Shown piece by piece: positions 1 to 10,209 of a stretch of 64,000 nucleotides of DNA. Where the stretch lies: contig CBDCWQ010000001.1 in the NCBI GenBank assembly GCA_965223435.1, positions 124,001-188,000 of the forward strand, read 5' to 3'. How positions within the stretch are numbered: the stretch's first letter is position 1; every line of letters begins with the position of its first letter. Source of the stretch: CBDCWQ01 sp965223435 (GTDB lineage: Bacteria > Myxococcota > Kuafuiibacteriia > Kuafuiibacteriales > Kuafuiibacteriaceae). Below the pieces are notes generated by a model that worked only from the letters and a program-made list of their open reading frames with translations, was not told the DNA's origin and did not search any database. The position numbers were made by a program, and so were the translations under genes.

Positions 1-3000
1 CACAAAACGAGGGCCCGTTGACAGTCGCGCCAGAATCAAGAGTTTTTTCAACGCTGAGAGCTCCAACAACTCATCCTTGAACCCATCCTCTGAAACCGTA
101 TCGCCAGGCAAAAGATGCCTCAGATAAAGGGCGAGGCCCGCAATGCCATCTTCGTGTAGAGAAATTTTTGTGCGAGCCAAAAGACGTGCTGACTGCCCCG
201 GAGGGTCTAGACGAAGGAGATCGGCGTCGGCCAGTCGCTTCAGCATTGTCTCCATGCCCACGGTATCAAGATTCGAATGCTTTTGGAGCATCCTAAACCG
301 GGTTGGCCCCTTCTTCACGATATAGTCGAGCAGCGCCATAGCTCCGGTCCATGTCAGCGCGGAAAGCTGCCTGTACCTAAAAAACACCTCGCCTTGAAGA
401 CGGTGTTCTTTGGCCAAAATGATATCCAAGTAAGCACCGAAAGAAGACCCGCGCTCACGGTTTAAAGAAAGCTCTGAAGTTTTTTCTGACTGAATGAGCA
501 TACCGGCATCCACGAGGTCCTCAACGACACTTCCAAGCCTAGGAACCCTGGAAAGCTGTGCTTTCAGTGCCTCAAACGTCTTCGCTCCGGCTGCGACGCG
601 ATCCAAAACGAGAACAGACTCGCGGCTTGACAACGCGGAAACTTCGGCCTCGTATTCCGCAATATCGGCTTCGGTCCCCGGAAACAACTGAGCCAAAAAG
701 GCCCGGAGCGGCCCAAACTGCGCCGGTTCGAGCCGAACCGTTGACATGATCTGAGTTTTTCTATCGGCAGGCGTGACCGAAACCAAGCCCACCTTGCGCA
801 GACGGTCCACATCGCTGATGAACCATCGGCTTTGGTCTCCAAAGAGGTCCCTCAAGTCATGGACGGTTAGGTCTCCGTAACTCGCCAATGCCCCAATGAT
901 GTTGAGCACCCGCTTACTGTCGAACGCACCAAATTCGGCCGCACGTTTCAATACTTCTTGGGTCGAAGCCGTACCTTGTTGGACCAGGCCCCGAAGCACA
1001 AACAAAAGTGTGGAGCTCGCTTGCGGAGGAATCTGAATATGGTCCGCATCGGTGACCTCTATCAAACCCACGTCCTCCAGATCCGATATGGTCCGAGGCC
1101 AAGACCCGGCCAGATCCGACAGTCGGCTCTCAAGCTCTGACCGAGGCAACGGCCCCGAAGCAACCGCGTCGAGAATTCTGAGGCTCGCGGGTTGCGCAAG
1201 CGCATCGATTTCAGCCCAAAGGTTGTCGATCTTAAACTCGGAGCCGGGGAAGAACTGAGCGAGGTACCGAGTCACAGGGGCGAGCCCCGCCCGATTGATG
1301 TCCACCCGCGAAAGAATGGTGACCGGTTTGTCGGCGGGTCGAATTGTGACCAGGCCTGCATTCCTCAAAGCGATCACAGGCGTCTTCAGCGCCGTACCGT
1401 TCGGGCGCATCGGAAGCTCAAAGCGAACTTGGTCAACGGATGTACTACCGTAAGTCGCCAGAGCCCGGAGCAACTCCAAAGGCTCTTCCCCTACATCTAG
1501 GACTTTAAGCACTTTCGCAACCGCCGCCGTAGAGACGGGATCACCCGGGTTTGTCTGCTCCACTTCGCTTGGCGGCCCTTGTGCATCGGGTACCGGCGGT
1601 AAATGGCCACCCGCGCCGGTGCCCGTCAAATCGGCGCCCTCTTTTCGGGTGCCCACCCGAACCGCGGCGTCGGGGTTGAAGTACGCTCCCACCAAATAAC
1701 TTCGCATCACGTTGAGCCACATGGGTTCAAGCAGGGCCGGGTTGGACTTGCCGACTTCCAAGTACCACCGCCACGCCGGATTTTCTTCAAGAACCCGCTC
1801 GACGATCTCTTCGGCACTGTACGAGGTGTCGAGCGCATAGGTTCTGAGGAGCTCACCATCTTCGATGTGGCTCACAAAACCGGGCAAGGCGAGATCTAGG
1901 AATCCTGGGTTCTCAAAACCTGGGATGTCCTGAGCTTCATAGATTTCTTTTTCAAACAAATAGATGCGGTCGTCATCAAACGGCCGCCACGGCGCCCCAA
2001 GCGCGGGTTCAGTCAGAATCCGCACATGGGTTCGAATGTCGCTTTCGCTTCTCAACGCATACCAATCTGCCCACGGCGTCTCGCGCACAAAACCCACGCC
2101 TTCCCCGTCGACGTCAAAGACCGAAGACGCCTCTACCCAACCCACCGGAACCCAAAAGTCCTCCCACTGGGGCGGAATGGCATCAAGGACAAACAAGGTC
2201 TCAGCCCCCGCTGTAGGTTCACTCAAAAACAGACCGAGGGTCGCGGCCAGGGCACTTCCGATGCCCACCGTGGCCGGATCTTGACGAAAAAGGGCCTCCA
2301 TGGCCTTGAGTAGCCCCTTCTCGACGCGAAGCCGCCCGCCCTGCACTGGCGTGGACCCGGACCCTTGCCCCGGTTTGGCAGGCACCCGCGGGATGCGCAG
2401 CAGCCCCATGCCTTCGACCGCAACCGAAACCCCGTCTTGGGAAAACGGCCCCATCTGTTGTGCCCACTCCAAAAGGGCAAGATTGATTCTTGGGATCTCA
2501 AAACCCTGAGACCATTGAAGCGACGGCTGTGCGGGTGGATCCTGTTCTGAAGAGGTGGGCATAGACACCTCGGTGCGTTTGTCGGGAAAGACTTGAAGCG
2601 TTTCGCGCCACACTTTTTGGGTTGCTTCGTCCAAGCGCAGCCCTTGAATCCACGCTTCAAACCCCGTCTCTGAAAAGACACCGGTGCGCAGCGCCCGGTG
2701 CACGTAGGCCATCCAGGTGGTGAGCGAGTGGCCCCTCAAATCTGCCGCATCGGCCATAGATACCAGCATTCCGTTCCACCGGGTGTTGATCTCCCGGCGC
2801 AAGAAGCGAACGTTGTTGCCTTCTTTGACACCCAGAGGGAATGCGGGCGGCTCCATGGCGTGTCCTCGCACCGTAAAACGGACGGAATCTTGAAAAGCAT
2901 CCGAGAGCGCGACTCTGAGCACAATCGAACTTTGCCTCCAGTACTCGGCGGCATCGGAGTGAAAAACGCGAGCGAGGTCGAGCCCATAGAGCTCGTAGTC

Positions 3001-6000
3001 CAGCGAGTGACCGGCCGACAGGGCATTTCGGAGGCCCGCTTCGGCAATGGCCTCTATCCGCTTACGTAGTTGTGCCTGAATGGCTGCGACCGAGGCGCCA
3101 TCGGGGTTCTTCAATCCCGCTTGGGTGTAGTCCAAAACCAACGACCTCGCGCCATCGCCTGGGCCACGGTTCATCACCCAAAGCGGAGATGATGCGCGCG
3201 AATCGGAGCCTCGGGTCACATCTTGGAGAATCTCCGTGTACCGTTGTCCGCCTTCGGGCGACCCCGCCACAAGAACCCAATGGTCGCCCCCCAAGCTTCC
3301 GAAAGCACGAAAAAGTTCCCGAAGAAGGGTCTTCAGTCGTTCACAATCGACCCCAAAATAGGCCTCGAGCGGCACCTCTCCTTGGTGCGCAATGAACGAA
3401 GGGTTACACAAGTCGTTCCGAAGGTCGTGCTCGACCCTCAGAATCCACTCTTCGTCGGTTAGGGACGGTCCCTGGTTCAACACTTGAGCTTCGGCAAAAC
3501 GGATCAACACCAAGTCCATGAAGATGGCGCTGAAGCGTCCTTGGGTGGGTTCGGACACCGCCAACGCAAACAAACGGTCGACAAAATGATCCGCCAAACG
3601 CTTGCGCACCAAACCTGCGTCGGAAGATGCCATTTTTTCTGCCAAAAGAGCGTCCGACTTGTGGGCCACAAGCGGGCCCGAACCGACGCCAAAAGCACCA
3701 CCCGGCTCTTGAACGAGCATGGCCGCCAAACGATCACTGACCTGCTCGGGGTGAGCGCGAAGGAGACCCACCAGGGCGAGCTCCCGCTGCCGAGGATCGA
3801 CAGGCAAAAGCGCCCTACGGGCCAACAACTCGACCGATTGGCCCCATCGAAAAACGCCCCCAAACGCCCCCTCGCGTGACGCCATGGGACTGCTGTCTGG
3901 CGGGGAAGTGTCGATGGTCTTGGGCCCGCCGACGGCATCTTCGTACCATGGCGCGTCGAGCAAGTCCGAGGCCGCTTCGTAGTGGCCGGTGTAGCTGGCA
4001 AAAAGACTGCATCGAAATCCGTCTTTTCTTCGAACGCCGGGCGCGGCCCTCCCTTCGTCGTAGATCTCCCGGAGCGGACGGCGGCCAAAAAGCACCCCAC
4101 AAGACTCAAGGAGACGCTCCTTGAGCCGCTGGGCCCGCTCAGCCATGCGAGCCCCCGAAGCGGTATCGCCAAGCACAAGAGCCGCCCCATCAAGGGCGAA
4201 AAACGCATTCACGTTTTCATCGACACTGGCCACAACAAGGCGCCCTTGCCCCAAGCTCGGGCGCCGGTAGAGCCCAAACGTCCCCCCCGCGCCGTCGCTT
4301 TGATAAAGGGTGGTCAAAGTATCAAGGCCTTCAACAAGCGTCTCTTCCACCTCACCCTTCAAGGCTGTATCCGGGAAGCGCCTCAAGAAGAACGACAACG
4401 CATAATGCGCAAGCATCTCGGTCCCGACGTCCCGCAGGTCATGGATAGGAAGCCCATCATCCGCATACACCGCATGCGCAAACTCGAGCGAATAGATCCC
4501 GCTTGTCTCTTCTTGGAGCGATGCATCAAACACCCGCATCGTCAAAAGTGCGGAGGCCCACTTTTCAGCCCTAGCACGGTCACCCTTCGCGGTGGCGACC
4601 AGGACCGCAAGCGCCTGATCTCCGAGCAGGGTATAAGGGCGACCGCTCTGCCCCCACTTGGGTCCAGAGAGAACACGGGATGCTCCTGGGAAGTCGTGAG
4701 ACTGCGGGAGCGATGCTGGCTGAGCCTTGAGGGTCTCGTAGTCGTCGAAAAGACGCGCCAACGTGGGCTCCTTGTCGAGTCCGGTGGCATAGCTCTTCAG
4801 TGGGCGGTCCATCGCATTTTGGTAAACGCCGGTGAGGTAATCGTGCACATCGATAAACCAAATGGCTGCGGTGCTCGAGAAAAGACGCGTAGAGAGATCT
4901 TGAATTCGCTGACTCGAATACGGAAAACCGTGATCGCGAACAAAGCCCTGCGCACCAGCCCAAAGATGCTGTGCCTCATGCCGAAACGCCTCCGCGTTGG
5001 GGTGTTCGGGATATGCCTCGACAAAACGAAACAAACCCAAAATCAACCCCATGGTAGCCTCGAGGTGATAAGAAGAGGCTTGGAGTTCACTCGGCTCAAT
5101 GTAAGGGTCACGAAACGCGTTCTGGAAATAATGTGTCCCGCGGTAAGTCTTGAGAGGCGGACAACTTGCGACCGAAGAATCACATCCGTTCCCGTCAAAA
5201 CTCAGATCCTTTGCGTACTGGAGCACCGTATACTGAAGACAGAGGGCAAGCCGCTCCACGTAGGGGTTGCCTCCAGGCACATCACTCGGGCCCAATTTTT
5301 CGTAATCGACGGACAAGGAGAGCCAGCTGCAGTTGTCAATGGCGCTGTGATGACTCGTTTTTAAGTCAAGCTCCCCAGACTCGTCGGCCTGAAGAAATCC
5401 GCCGGTGACAACCCGGCCCAGTACGCCCCCTTGGAGCAAAGCCTCCATGGCCTGCCTTCGCTTCTCGTAGCGCTCTTTTTGGCTGGCGGTCCGCTCCATT
5501 GCCGCCTCACGGGTTTCGTCCATACCCTCGAGCGCATCTTCGAATTCGTTTTTCCATCCCTCGCTGTCCCAAAGCCCGTAAAAGACACCATCTCGGAGTT
5601 CATCTCTCCATTGCTCGAGCTCAACACGGTCGGCGATGCCAAGTTCTTCGCTGAATCGAAGTGCGTGATTGAGAACACTCAAAACGTCGACGTTGTGCTC
5701 GGTCACAACGTTTTGGGCCCGCACCCGCCGCCGCAGCTCGGACCACGTCTTTTCGTCGATGCTTAATTCTTGCCACAGGGCTGAAGCGGCTCCTTTTTCG
5801 TAGCAGCGGTCCCCCTGTTTGCATACGCGAATGGCGGTGGGTGAAAAGCTTTCGTAGCCGACGGCATCGAGAACACTGTAGTAGGCCCACCGCTCTTTGG
5901 GGTCCTCGGCCGACGAGCCCTCCAGGGCGAGACCGAGGGTCCATGGCTTCTGAGAGGCCGCAAGCCCCGATGCGGTCCAACCTGCAGTCATCAGACTGAC

Positions 6001-9000
6001 CGGCCGGCCACGCTCTAGGTGCAGACGCTGCCGGTGGGTCTTGAGACCTTCAAGCGCACCAAGGTAACACCGACGAACCGCGGTCTTTTGGCGCTCGTCA
6101 TCAAAAAGCTTGAAGTTCGAAGACGTGATGAACGCGCCCAAGCCGTGCACCACCCACGCGGTGGCTCCAGTCACCAGTCGCCGATCTTTCCAGGCATCTC
6201 CCTTGGTGTTCCACGAAAACGGCCAGCCCTGAATCAAAAACCCGTCGTCTGCCCGCTCCGCGCGGGCACAAAGGTACCGAGCCAGCCCCATCGACTTGTG
6301 CGCATCGGCCTCGTTTTCTTGCCGAGAGAATTGCGCCAATGCGATCCCCTGCGTGTAAGCCCACACACGCTCGTATTGAGCAAGATAGGATGCGTCCTGA
6401 TCGGCGGCATCTTCATCGTCTGCATACTCCACCTGGTAAGAGTTCCCTTCGCCGCTGTCGGCGGGACTCCGAAACAGAGCATCACGAACCCGTTGTGCAC
6501 GAAGGTAGTTGCTTTCGGTCCCGGTCGACTCGAAACCGGAGGACATCTCGGTGTATCCTGATCCTTCTGAGCTTAAGAACTCGAACCCAATGTCTCCATC
6601 TGCCCCTTGGAGAAGATCGACACCATAAAAGACACTCTGGTTGGACGCACTCGGCGCTACCCAAGCCGTCGCCGCGCCCTCGTTCAAAGACAGCGTCAGC
6701 GGGCCCGGCGCACTCACAAACGAAGACTCGGCCTCGCTTGGGTTTTCAGTCGACACCCGAACCGAAACCTCTTGGTCGACTCGCATGTGAAACTGGTTTT
6801 CCAGAGCGAAGGAGACTTGACGCCGGCCGCCGGAATAGACCGGCCCGACGACTTGTGCATCGAGGTGGGCGACCTGAACGTTCTTGGAGGCTCGAGAGAC
6901 CACAATAGGGTCGTGTTCGTGGGGGCCTTGTGCTTTTCGAACCCAGGCGAGCAACAAAAGTTCTCCCCAGCCATTCAAAGATGGGCCGCCGGTCTCAACA
7001 CCAAAAACCTGACCCGAGTCAAAGGCATTCATGGTGGCAAAGATACCATCCGCGGCAGCCCGAAAAACGCGAAGCTTCCCATCCGCTTCTTGTTCGGCCG
7101 CTGCACTGACCAGCGTGAGATCCTCGGATTCAGCGCGGGCAAGTTTGGGATTTCGCCCCGGCCCCACCGAGACCGGCGCCCGCCAAACCAAGCCACCATC
7201 AACCGAAGTCGAGGCGTGGACCACACCCGCCCGCTCAAACACCACCACCATCTGACCCTCTCTACCGGTATGCACGTCGGGATGAGAAAAGACCCTTTCA
7301 TCGTCGGCAGCATCCGCGTTCGTCACATCCGAAATGCGCCAGTTCGCTTGGACATCGCCTTGCCATTGTCCCTGTTTCCAGACTCCTTCGGCCCCCACGG
7401 ACTCCGACGATGACCAGGCGCCGACAAAGAGCGGCCGCCTGGCCAGCTTGATTCGCTGATGGGTATCCCACCGCCCCGCATACCGATACTGATACTGAAA
7501 ACCAAGCTGGCCCCAAAGCGCTTCGTCGTTGGGCTCGTAGGCCTGTTTCCAGGTTTTGTGCCAACCCACCACAAACCTTGTGGGTTGCCGAAGGTGTACA
7601 ACCTCATCAGCGTACACCGGGTGTTTCAGCATCGCCTGCCACGCAGGCTCAATCACTGGATCGTTGTCCCACGCCTTCGTCTGAACAGAAACGATGGTGA
7701 TGCTCTTCTTGTCGAGGTGGAGGGCTGGCTGGTACACGTATGCCTCTTCTTGGCGCTCGACATAGGCCCCAGAAGATGGACCGCCGTCTCGTTGGTCGGC
7801 GCTTTGGCCAAACCGGTAGTTTTCTTCACACCAGCAGGAAGGACACCGGCATTCAGGATCTGGCGGATAGTAGGCTTTGTACTTCACGTGCTCGGTCACG
7901 CGTTTTCTTTTTCGGACGTCGAATACGTTTTCGGGCTCGCCCGAGAGATTCTTGAGGTAGTAGATTTTATTGGCCTCACCCCACACCAAATGCCGATCCC
8001 CTCGGTGGTCGTAGCTGAAGTCCATGCCGCGCTTCCAACTTTCGTCCAGACCGAGACGCGATGGCGTGCCAAAGCGCCGTCCCGAGTCTTCGCTTTCGAT
8101 AACGCTCAAGCGACTGAGGGCGGCGGAAGCTTGACCGCCAGAGGCCGTTTCGATCCAAGCCACAGAAACCCGCTCACCGTCCACGGCCAACACCAGATCC
8201 GTCACCCGCCATGGCGGCGTCGTCTGGGCGAGCACCTGCTTATCGGAAAAAGTTCCCCCTTTTCCCGCCCGCTCACTGCGAACGAAAAGAATCTGGTCGC
8301 CGCTGGATGCCTCATTCCCAGGCGCTGAAACCTCACCGCGAGCCACGTACACCACATGCGCGTAAAGCGAGTCCGCCACGCGCGATAGCGCCGCCTTGGG
8401 AAGCGCCAAGGGTCGCTCGCCATGAACAACGAGACCGGGCGTCTCAAAGGAACCGGGTTCAGGCACCGGCTCGGTTTCTTGCGCCCGAACTTCAATCGGC
8501 TCTGTGGGGACGGATTCCAAGGGATCAGATCCAGGTGGATGTACGCAGGCCGTCACCGTGTACCGGTAAACCTCGCCCGACGCGGGCAATACCTCTTGAT
8601 ACGTGAGATCCGTCCCTAGATCTTGAATCAAGACACCATCGCGATACAGCCGATAGGAAAGACCCAGGCCGGGGCCGATCGGCGCGCCCCCTTCAAGAAG
8701 GCGTGGAGGGTGCCAAGCAAGGTGCACCACGCGCCCCGTCAAACCGCCAGAGAACCGACCCGGGGATTTTGGCCGCGCTTCAAAGAAAACGACGGCCTGG
8801 GTCACACCGGCTTCACTGCTGGTGGCAACCCCAGCTTCTCCCAGGGCATCCACCGCCGAGTGGAGTGAGACCTCGCTGCTGGGCGCAACCCGTGTGTCCA
8901 GAGGGGCGCTCTTCACCAACTGAACCGACTCAGTCGAACCCTCGTCACCTTGGCTGCGCCACGGCTCACGGCCAAGCTCGGTGATGCGAGCCCAATAACC

Positions 9001-9546
9001 CCGTCCGGCCTCGAGCGCTTCGTCTCCCGGGACCCGCTCGTAAGCTTGCGTTGCGCCATTCCACCGGAGCAACTCTACCCGCCGCGATTCGGGCGCTTCG
9101 TTTGCTGAAACCCGCTCGTCGGCGTACGTTGCGCCATTCCACTCGAGCAACTTGAACCGCCCCAACTCGAGCGCTTCGTCTTGTGGGACCTGCGGGTAGA
9201 CCTCTGTTGGGCCATTCGACTCAATCGCCCATGCCAAGGTGTCCCGAGACCAAACCCAATAGGGCTCCCCCGGCACCGGAGCTTGGTCCAGCTGGCTTCG
9301 AGGCTCCGAAGCCTTCGCGGACCATAGCGCGAGACGTTCGGTCTGCTCCCCAAACCACTCGGCGCCCACGGTTGGAAACACCACCAGGTTCCACCCTGCC
9401 TCCAACGGAAGCGACTGCGATAAACCCTCGCTCTTGCTGATACCCTTTTCTGGAGCGCCACTCCCCAAGCACAAAAGCCCCGCAATGAGCACCCACGCGA
9501 GACTCACGCCCCAGGCCCTGCCCACTTGCTCCAATGGTTTGACCAT
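1..9546 (-). CDS. Giant exported protein P1 with Asp-box propeller, two toroid-like blocks and C-terminal winged-helix repeats (3' end cut by window edge)
   Basis: One open minus frame runs from ATG at 9546, preceded by GGGGAGG four bases upstream, to the left edge: 3,182 codons without a stop. A hydrophobic signal sequence occupies residues about 10-30. A GWNLV...GYWA domain follows (to about residue 190), then an FN3-like domain (about 260-345) and a propeller-like region with Asp-box motifs such as SVDGGLVW (about 390-880). The first helical toroid-like block (about 1050-1565) carries TEHNVD near residue 1281 and AIDNCSWLSLSVDY. A second block has a DENVNAFFALDG motif near 1774. From about residue 2670 the protein consists of winged-helix-like units alternating with 'AQFFPG' type linkers. 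It is paralogous to the genes at 10210, 30833 and 58222. The enzymatic role is unknown; a carbohydrate-active or scaffold function is inference from the folds. Confidence 0.9.
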   Translation of the reverse strand, partial: MVKPLEQVGRAWGVSLAWVLIAGLLCLGSGAPEKGISKSEGLSQSLPLEAGWNLVVFPTVGAEWFGEQTERLALWSAKASEPRSQLDQAPVPGEPYWVWSRDTLAWAIESNGPTEVYPQVPQDEALELGRFKLLEWNGATYADERVSANEAPESRRVELLRWNGATQAYERVPGDEALEAGRGYWARITELGREPWRSQGDEGSTESVQLVKSAPLDTRVAPSSEVSLHSAVDALGEAGVATSSEAGVTQAVVFFEARPKSPGRFSGGLTGRVVHLAWHPPRLLEGGAPIGPGLGLSYRLYRDGVLIQDLGTDLTYQEVLPASGEVYRYTVTACVHPPGSDPLESVPTEPIEVRAQETEPVPEPGSFETPGLVVHGERPLALPKAALSRVADSLYAHVVYVARGEVSAPGNEASSGDQILFVRSERAGKGGTFSDKQVLAQTTPPWRVTDLVLAVDGERVSVAWIETASGGQASAALSRLSVIESEDSGRRFGTPSRLGLDESWKRGMDFSYDHRGDRHLVWGEANKIYYLKNLSGEPENVFDVRKRKRVTEHVKYKAYYPPDPECRCPSCWCEENYRFGQSADQRDGGPSSGAYVERQEEAYVYQPALHLDKKSITIVSVQTKAWDNDPVIEPAWQAMLKHPVYADEVVHLRQPTRFVVGWHKTWKQAYEPNDEALWGQLGFQYQYRYAGRWDTHQRIKLARRPLFVGAWSSSESVGAEGVWKQGQWQGDVQANWRISDVTNADAADDERVFSHPDVHTGREGQMVVVFERAGVVHASTSVDGGLVWRAPVSVGPGRNPKLARAESEDLTLVSAAAEQEADGKLRVFRAAADGIFATMNAFDSGQVFGVETGGPSLNGWGELLLLAWVRKAQGPHEHDPIVVSRASKNVQVAHLDAQVVGPVYSGGRRQVSFALENQFHMRVDQEVSVRVSTENPSEAESSFVSAPGPLTLSLNEGAATAWVAPSASNQSVFYGVDLLQGADGDIGFEFLSSEGSGYTEMSSGFESTGTESNYLRAQRVRDALFRSPADSGEGNSYQVEYADDEDAADQDASYLAQYERVWAYTQGIALAQFSRQENEADAHKSMGLARYLCARAERADDGFLIQGWPFSWNTKGDAWKDRRLVTGATAWVVHGLGAFITSSNFKLFDDERQKTAVRRCYLGALEGLKTHRQRLHLERGRPVSLMTAGWTASGLAASQKPWTLGLALEGSSAEDPKERWAYYSVLDAVGYESFSPTAIRVCKQGDRCYEKGAASALWQELSIDEKTWSELRRRVRAQNVVTEHNVDVLSVLNHALRFSEELGIADRVELEQWRDELRDGVFYGLWDSEGWKNEFEDALEGMDETREAAMERTASQKERYEKRRQAMEALLQGGVLGRVVTGGFLQADESGELDLKTSHHSAIDNCSWLSLSVDYEKLGPSDVPGGNPYVERLALCLQYTVLQYAKDLSFDGNGCDSSVASCPPLKTYRGTHYFQNAFRDPYIEPSELQASSYHLEATMGLILGLFRFVEAYPEHPNAEAFRHEAQHLWAGAQGFVRDHGFPYSSQRIQDLSTRLFSSTAAIWFIDVHDYLTGVYQNAMDRPLKSYATGLDKEPTLARLFDDYETLKAQPASLPQSHDFPGASRVLSGPKWGQSGRPYTLLGDQALAVLVATAKGDRARAEKWASALLTMRVFDASLQEETSGIYSLEFAHAVYADDGLPIHDLRDVGTEMLAHYALSFFLRRFPDTALKGEVEETLVEGLDTLTTLYQSDGAGGTFGLYRRPSLGQGRLVVASVDENVNAFFALDGAALVLGDTASGARMAERAQRLKERLLESCGVLFGRRPLREIYDEGRAAPGVRRKDGFRCSLFASYTGHYEAASDLLDAPWYEDAVGGPKTIDTSPPDSSPMASREGAFGGVFRWGQSVELLARRALLPVDPRQRELALVGLLRAHPEQVSDRLAAMLVQEPGGAFGVGSGPLVAHKSDALLAEKMASSDAGLVRKRLADHFVDRLFALAVSEPTQGRFSAIFMDLVLIRFAEAQVLNQGPSLTDEEWILRVEHDLRNDLCNPSFIAHQGEVPLEAYFGVDCERLKTLLRELFRAFGSLGGDHWVLVAGSPEGGQRYTEILQDVTRGSDSRASSPLWVMNRGPGDGARSLVLDYTQAGLKNPDGASVAAIQAQLRKRIEAIAEAGLRNALSAGHSLDYELYGLDLARVFHSDAAEYWRQSSIVLRVALSDAFQDSVRFTVRGHAMEPPAFPLGVKEGNNVRFLRREINTRWNGMLVSMADAADLRGHSLTTWMAYVHRALRTGVFSETGFEAWIQGLRLDEATQKVWRETLQVFPDKRTEVSMPTSSEQDPPAQPSLQWSQGFEIPRINLALLEWAQQMGPFSQDGVSVAVEGMGLLRIPRVPAKPGQGSGSTPVQGGRLRVEKGLLKAMEALFRQDPATVGIGSALAATLGLFLSEPTAGAETLFVLDAIPPQWEDFWVPVGWVEASSVFDVDGEGVGFVRETPWADWYALRSESDIRTHVRILTEPALGAPWRPFDDDRIYLFEKEIYEAQDIPGFENPGFLDLALPGFVSHIEDGELLRTYALDTSYSAEEIVERVLEENPAWRWYLEVGKSNPALLEPMWLNVMRSYLVGAYFNPDAAVRVGTRKEGADLTGTGAGGHLPPVPDAQGPPSEVEQTNPGDPVSTAAVAKVLKVLDVGEEPLELLRALATYGSTSVDQVRFELPMRPNGTALKTPVIALRNAGLVTIRPADKPVTILSRVDINRAGLAPVTRYLAQFFPGSEFKIDNLWAEIDALAQPASLRILDAVASGPLPRSELESRLSDLAGSWPRTISDLEDVGLIEVTDADHIQIPPQASSTLLFVLRGLVQQGTASTQEVLKRAAEFGAFDSKRVLNIIGALASYGDLTVHDLRDLFGDQSRWFISDVDRLRKVGLVSVTPADRKTQIMSTVRLEPAQFGPLRAFLAQLFPGTEADIAEYEAEVSALSSRESVLVLDRVAAGAKTFEALKAQLSRVPRLGSVVEDLVDAGMLIQSEKTSELSLNRERGSSFGAYLDIILAKEHRLQGEVFFRYRQLSALTWTGAMALLDYIVKKGPTRFRMLQKHSNLDTVGMETMLKRLADADLLRLDPPGQSARLLARTKISLHEDGIAGLALYLRHLLPGDTVSEDGFKDELLELSALKKLLILARLSTGPRFV
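9001..9201 (-). repeat. 78-bp tandem duplication inside P1
   Basis: Two adjacent 26-codon units (9001-9078 and 9079-9156) and a 15-codon partial copy (9157-9201) encode variants of LLxWNGAT...ERVxxxEA. The paralogs have a single copy of this motif (for example LLRWDREAQTY), so the duplication is specific to P1. Confidence 0.8.
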
Positions 9547-10209
9547 GCATCCTCCCCAAAAGTGCGGGGTCGGCGGCAAGCGCCATCGACTCCACATACG
9601 CAATCTGTCTTTCTAGATCGGTGGCATCTGACGAATCGGCCATAACCTTGTCAACCGCCGCGTCCAGCAGACCGCGGCAAAGACGTCACGTTGTGCCTTC
9701 ATCGCTTCCGCCGGTGAAATTCGTTTTGACCCGTCTCATTAGGGGATAATCAGACTGTATTAAACCCACGGATAAGGTGCATCGACCTTGGGCTCACGCG
9801 GCCCCGAGCCCAGGCCAACGCGTCTTCGGCCCTACGGGGCCCGGGCCGAAATGAATTTGGCCCACCCCTTCCCGGCCGCTCACCCCGCGCGGGTTCGGAT
9901 CAATCAGCGTGAGCTCTGGAATTCGTTCGGCTCACAAGCGTCGCACCCCGATACGATCCCGTTGCGCGTGGGGCGAGGGATTACACGCCCCCAAGCAGGG
10001 ACCGAGCCGCGCCGTTGCCACGAACCGAACCAGGACCAAAAACGGCCTCCGGGGTGACCCGCGAGACGACTCACCGATTCAGCAGGCGCGCGCAGCAAAA
10101 GCAAAATGCATTGACATTGCTACAGAGGTCACCGTTTATCACTCCGCGTAGACCCTAGGGATACCTCGAATGCGTGAGCTCCATGGAGTCCGTCAGACAG
10201 GAAAAGCAC
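9547..10209. other. Divergent intergenic region between P1 and P2
   Basis: This 663-bp region separates the divergent starts of two giant paralogs. A good sigma-70 promoter points toward P2. Toward P1 only a weak TTGACA at about 9645-9650 with a poor -10 is visible. I see no convincing gene or RNA. Confidence 0.5.
10111..10139 (+). promoter_or_regulatory. Predicted sigma-70 promoter of P2
   Basis: TTGACA at 10111-10116 and GTTTAT at 10134-10139 are separated by 17 bp. This leaves a leader of roughly 60 nt before ATG 10210. The -35 is consensus and the -10 is imperfect. Confidence 0.5.

Noticed and set aside
3982..5364. Long plus-strand ORF (460 codons)
   Set aside because: It is the complement of the P1 toroid-coding region and has no recognisable domain; P1 homology to its paralogs fixes the coding strand.
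9533..9643. Protein-like start MADSSDATDLERQIAYVESM upstream of P1
   Set aside because: It is in another frame from P1, has a poor Shine-Dalgarno, and continues antisense-like through the P1 signal region; P1 has its own strong ribosome-binding site at 9546.
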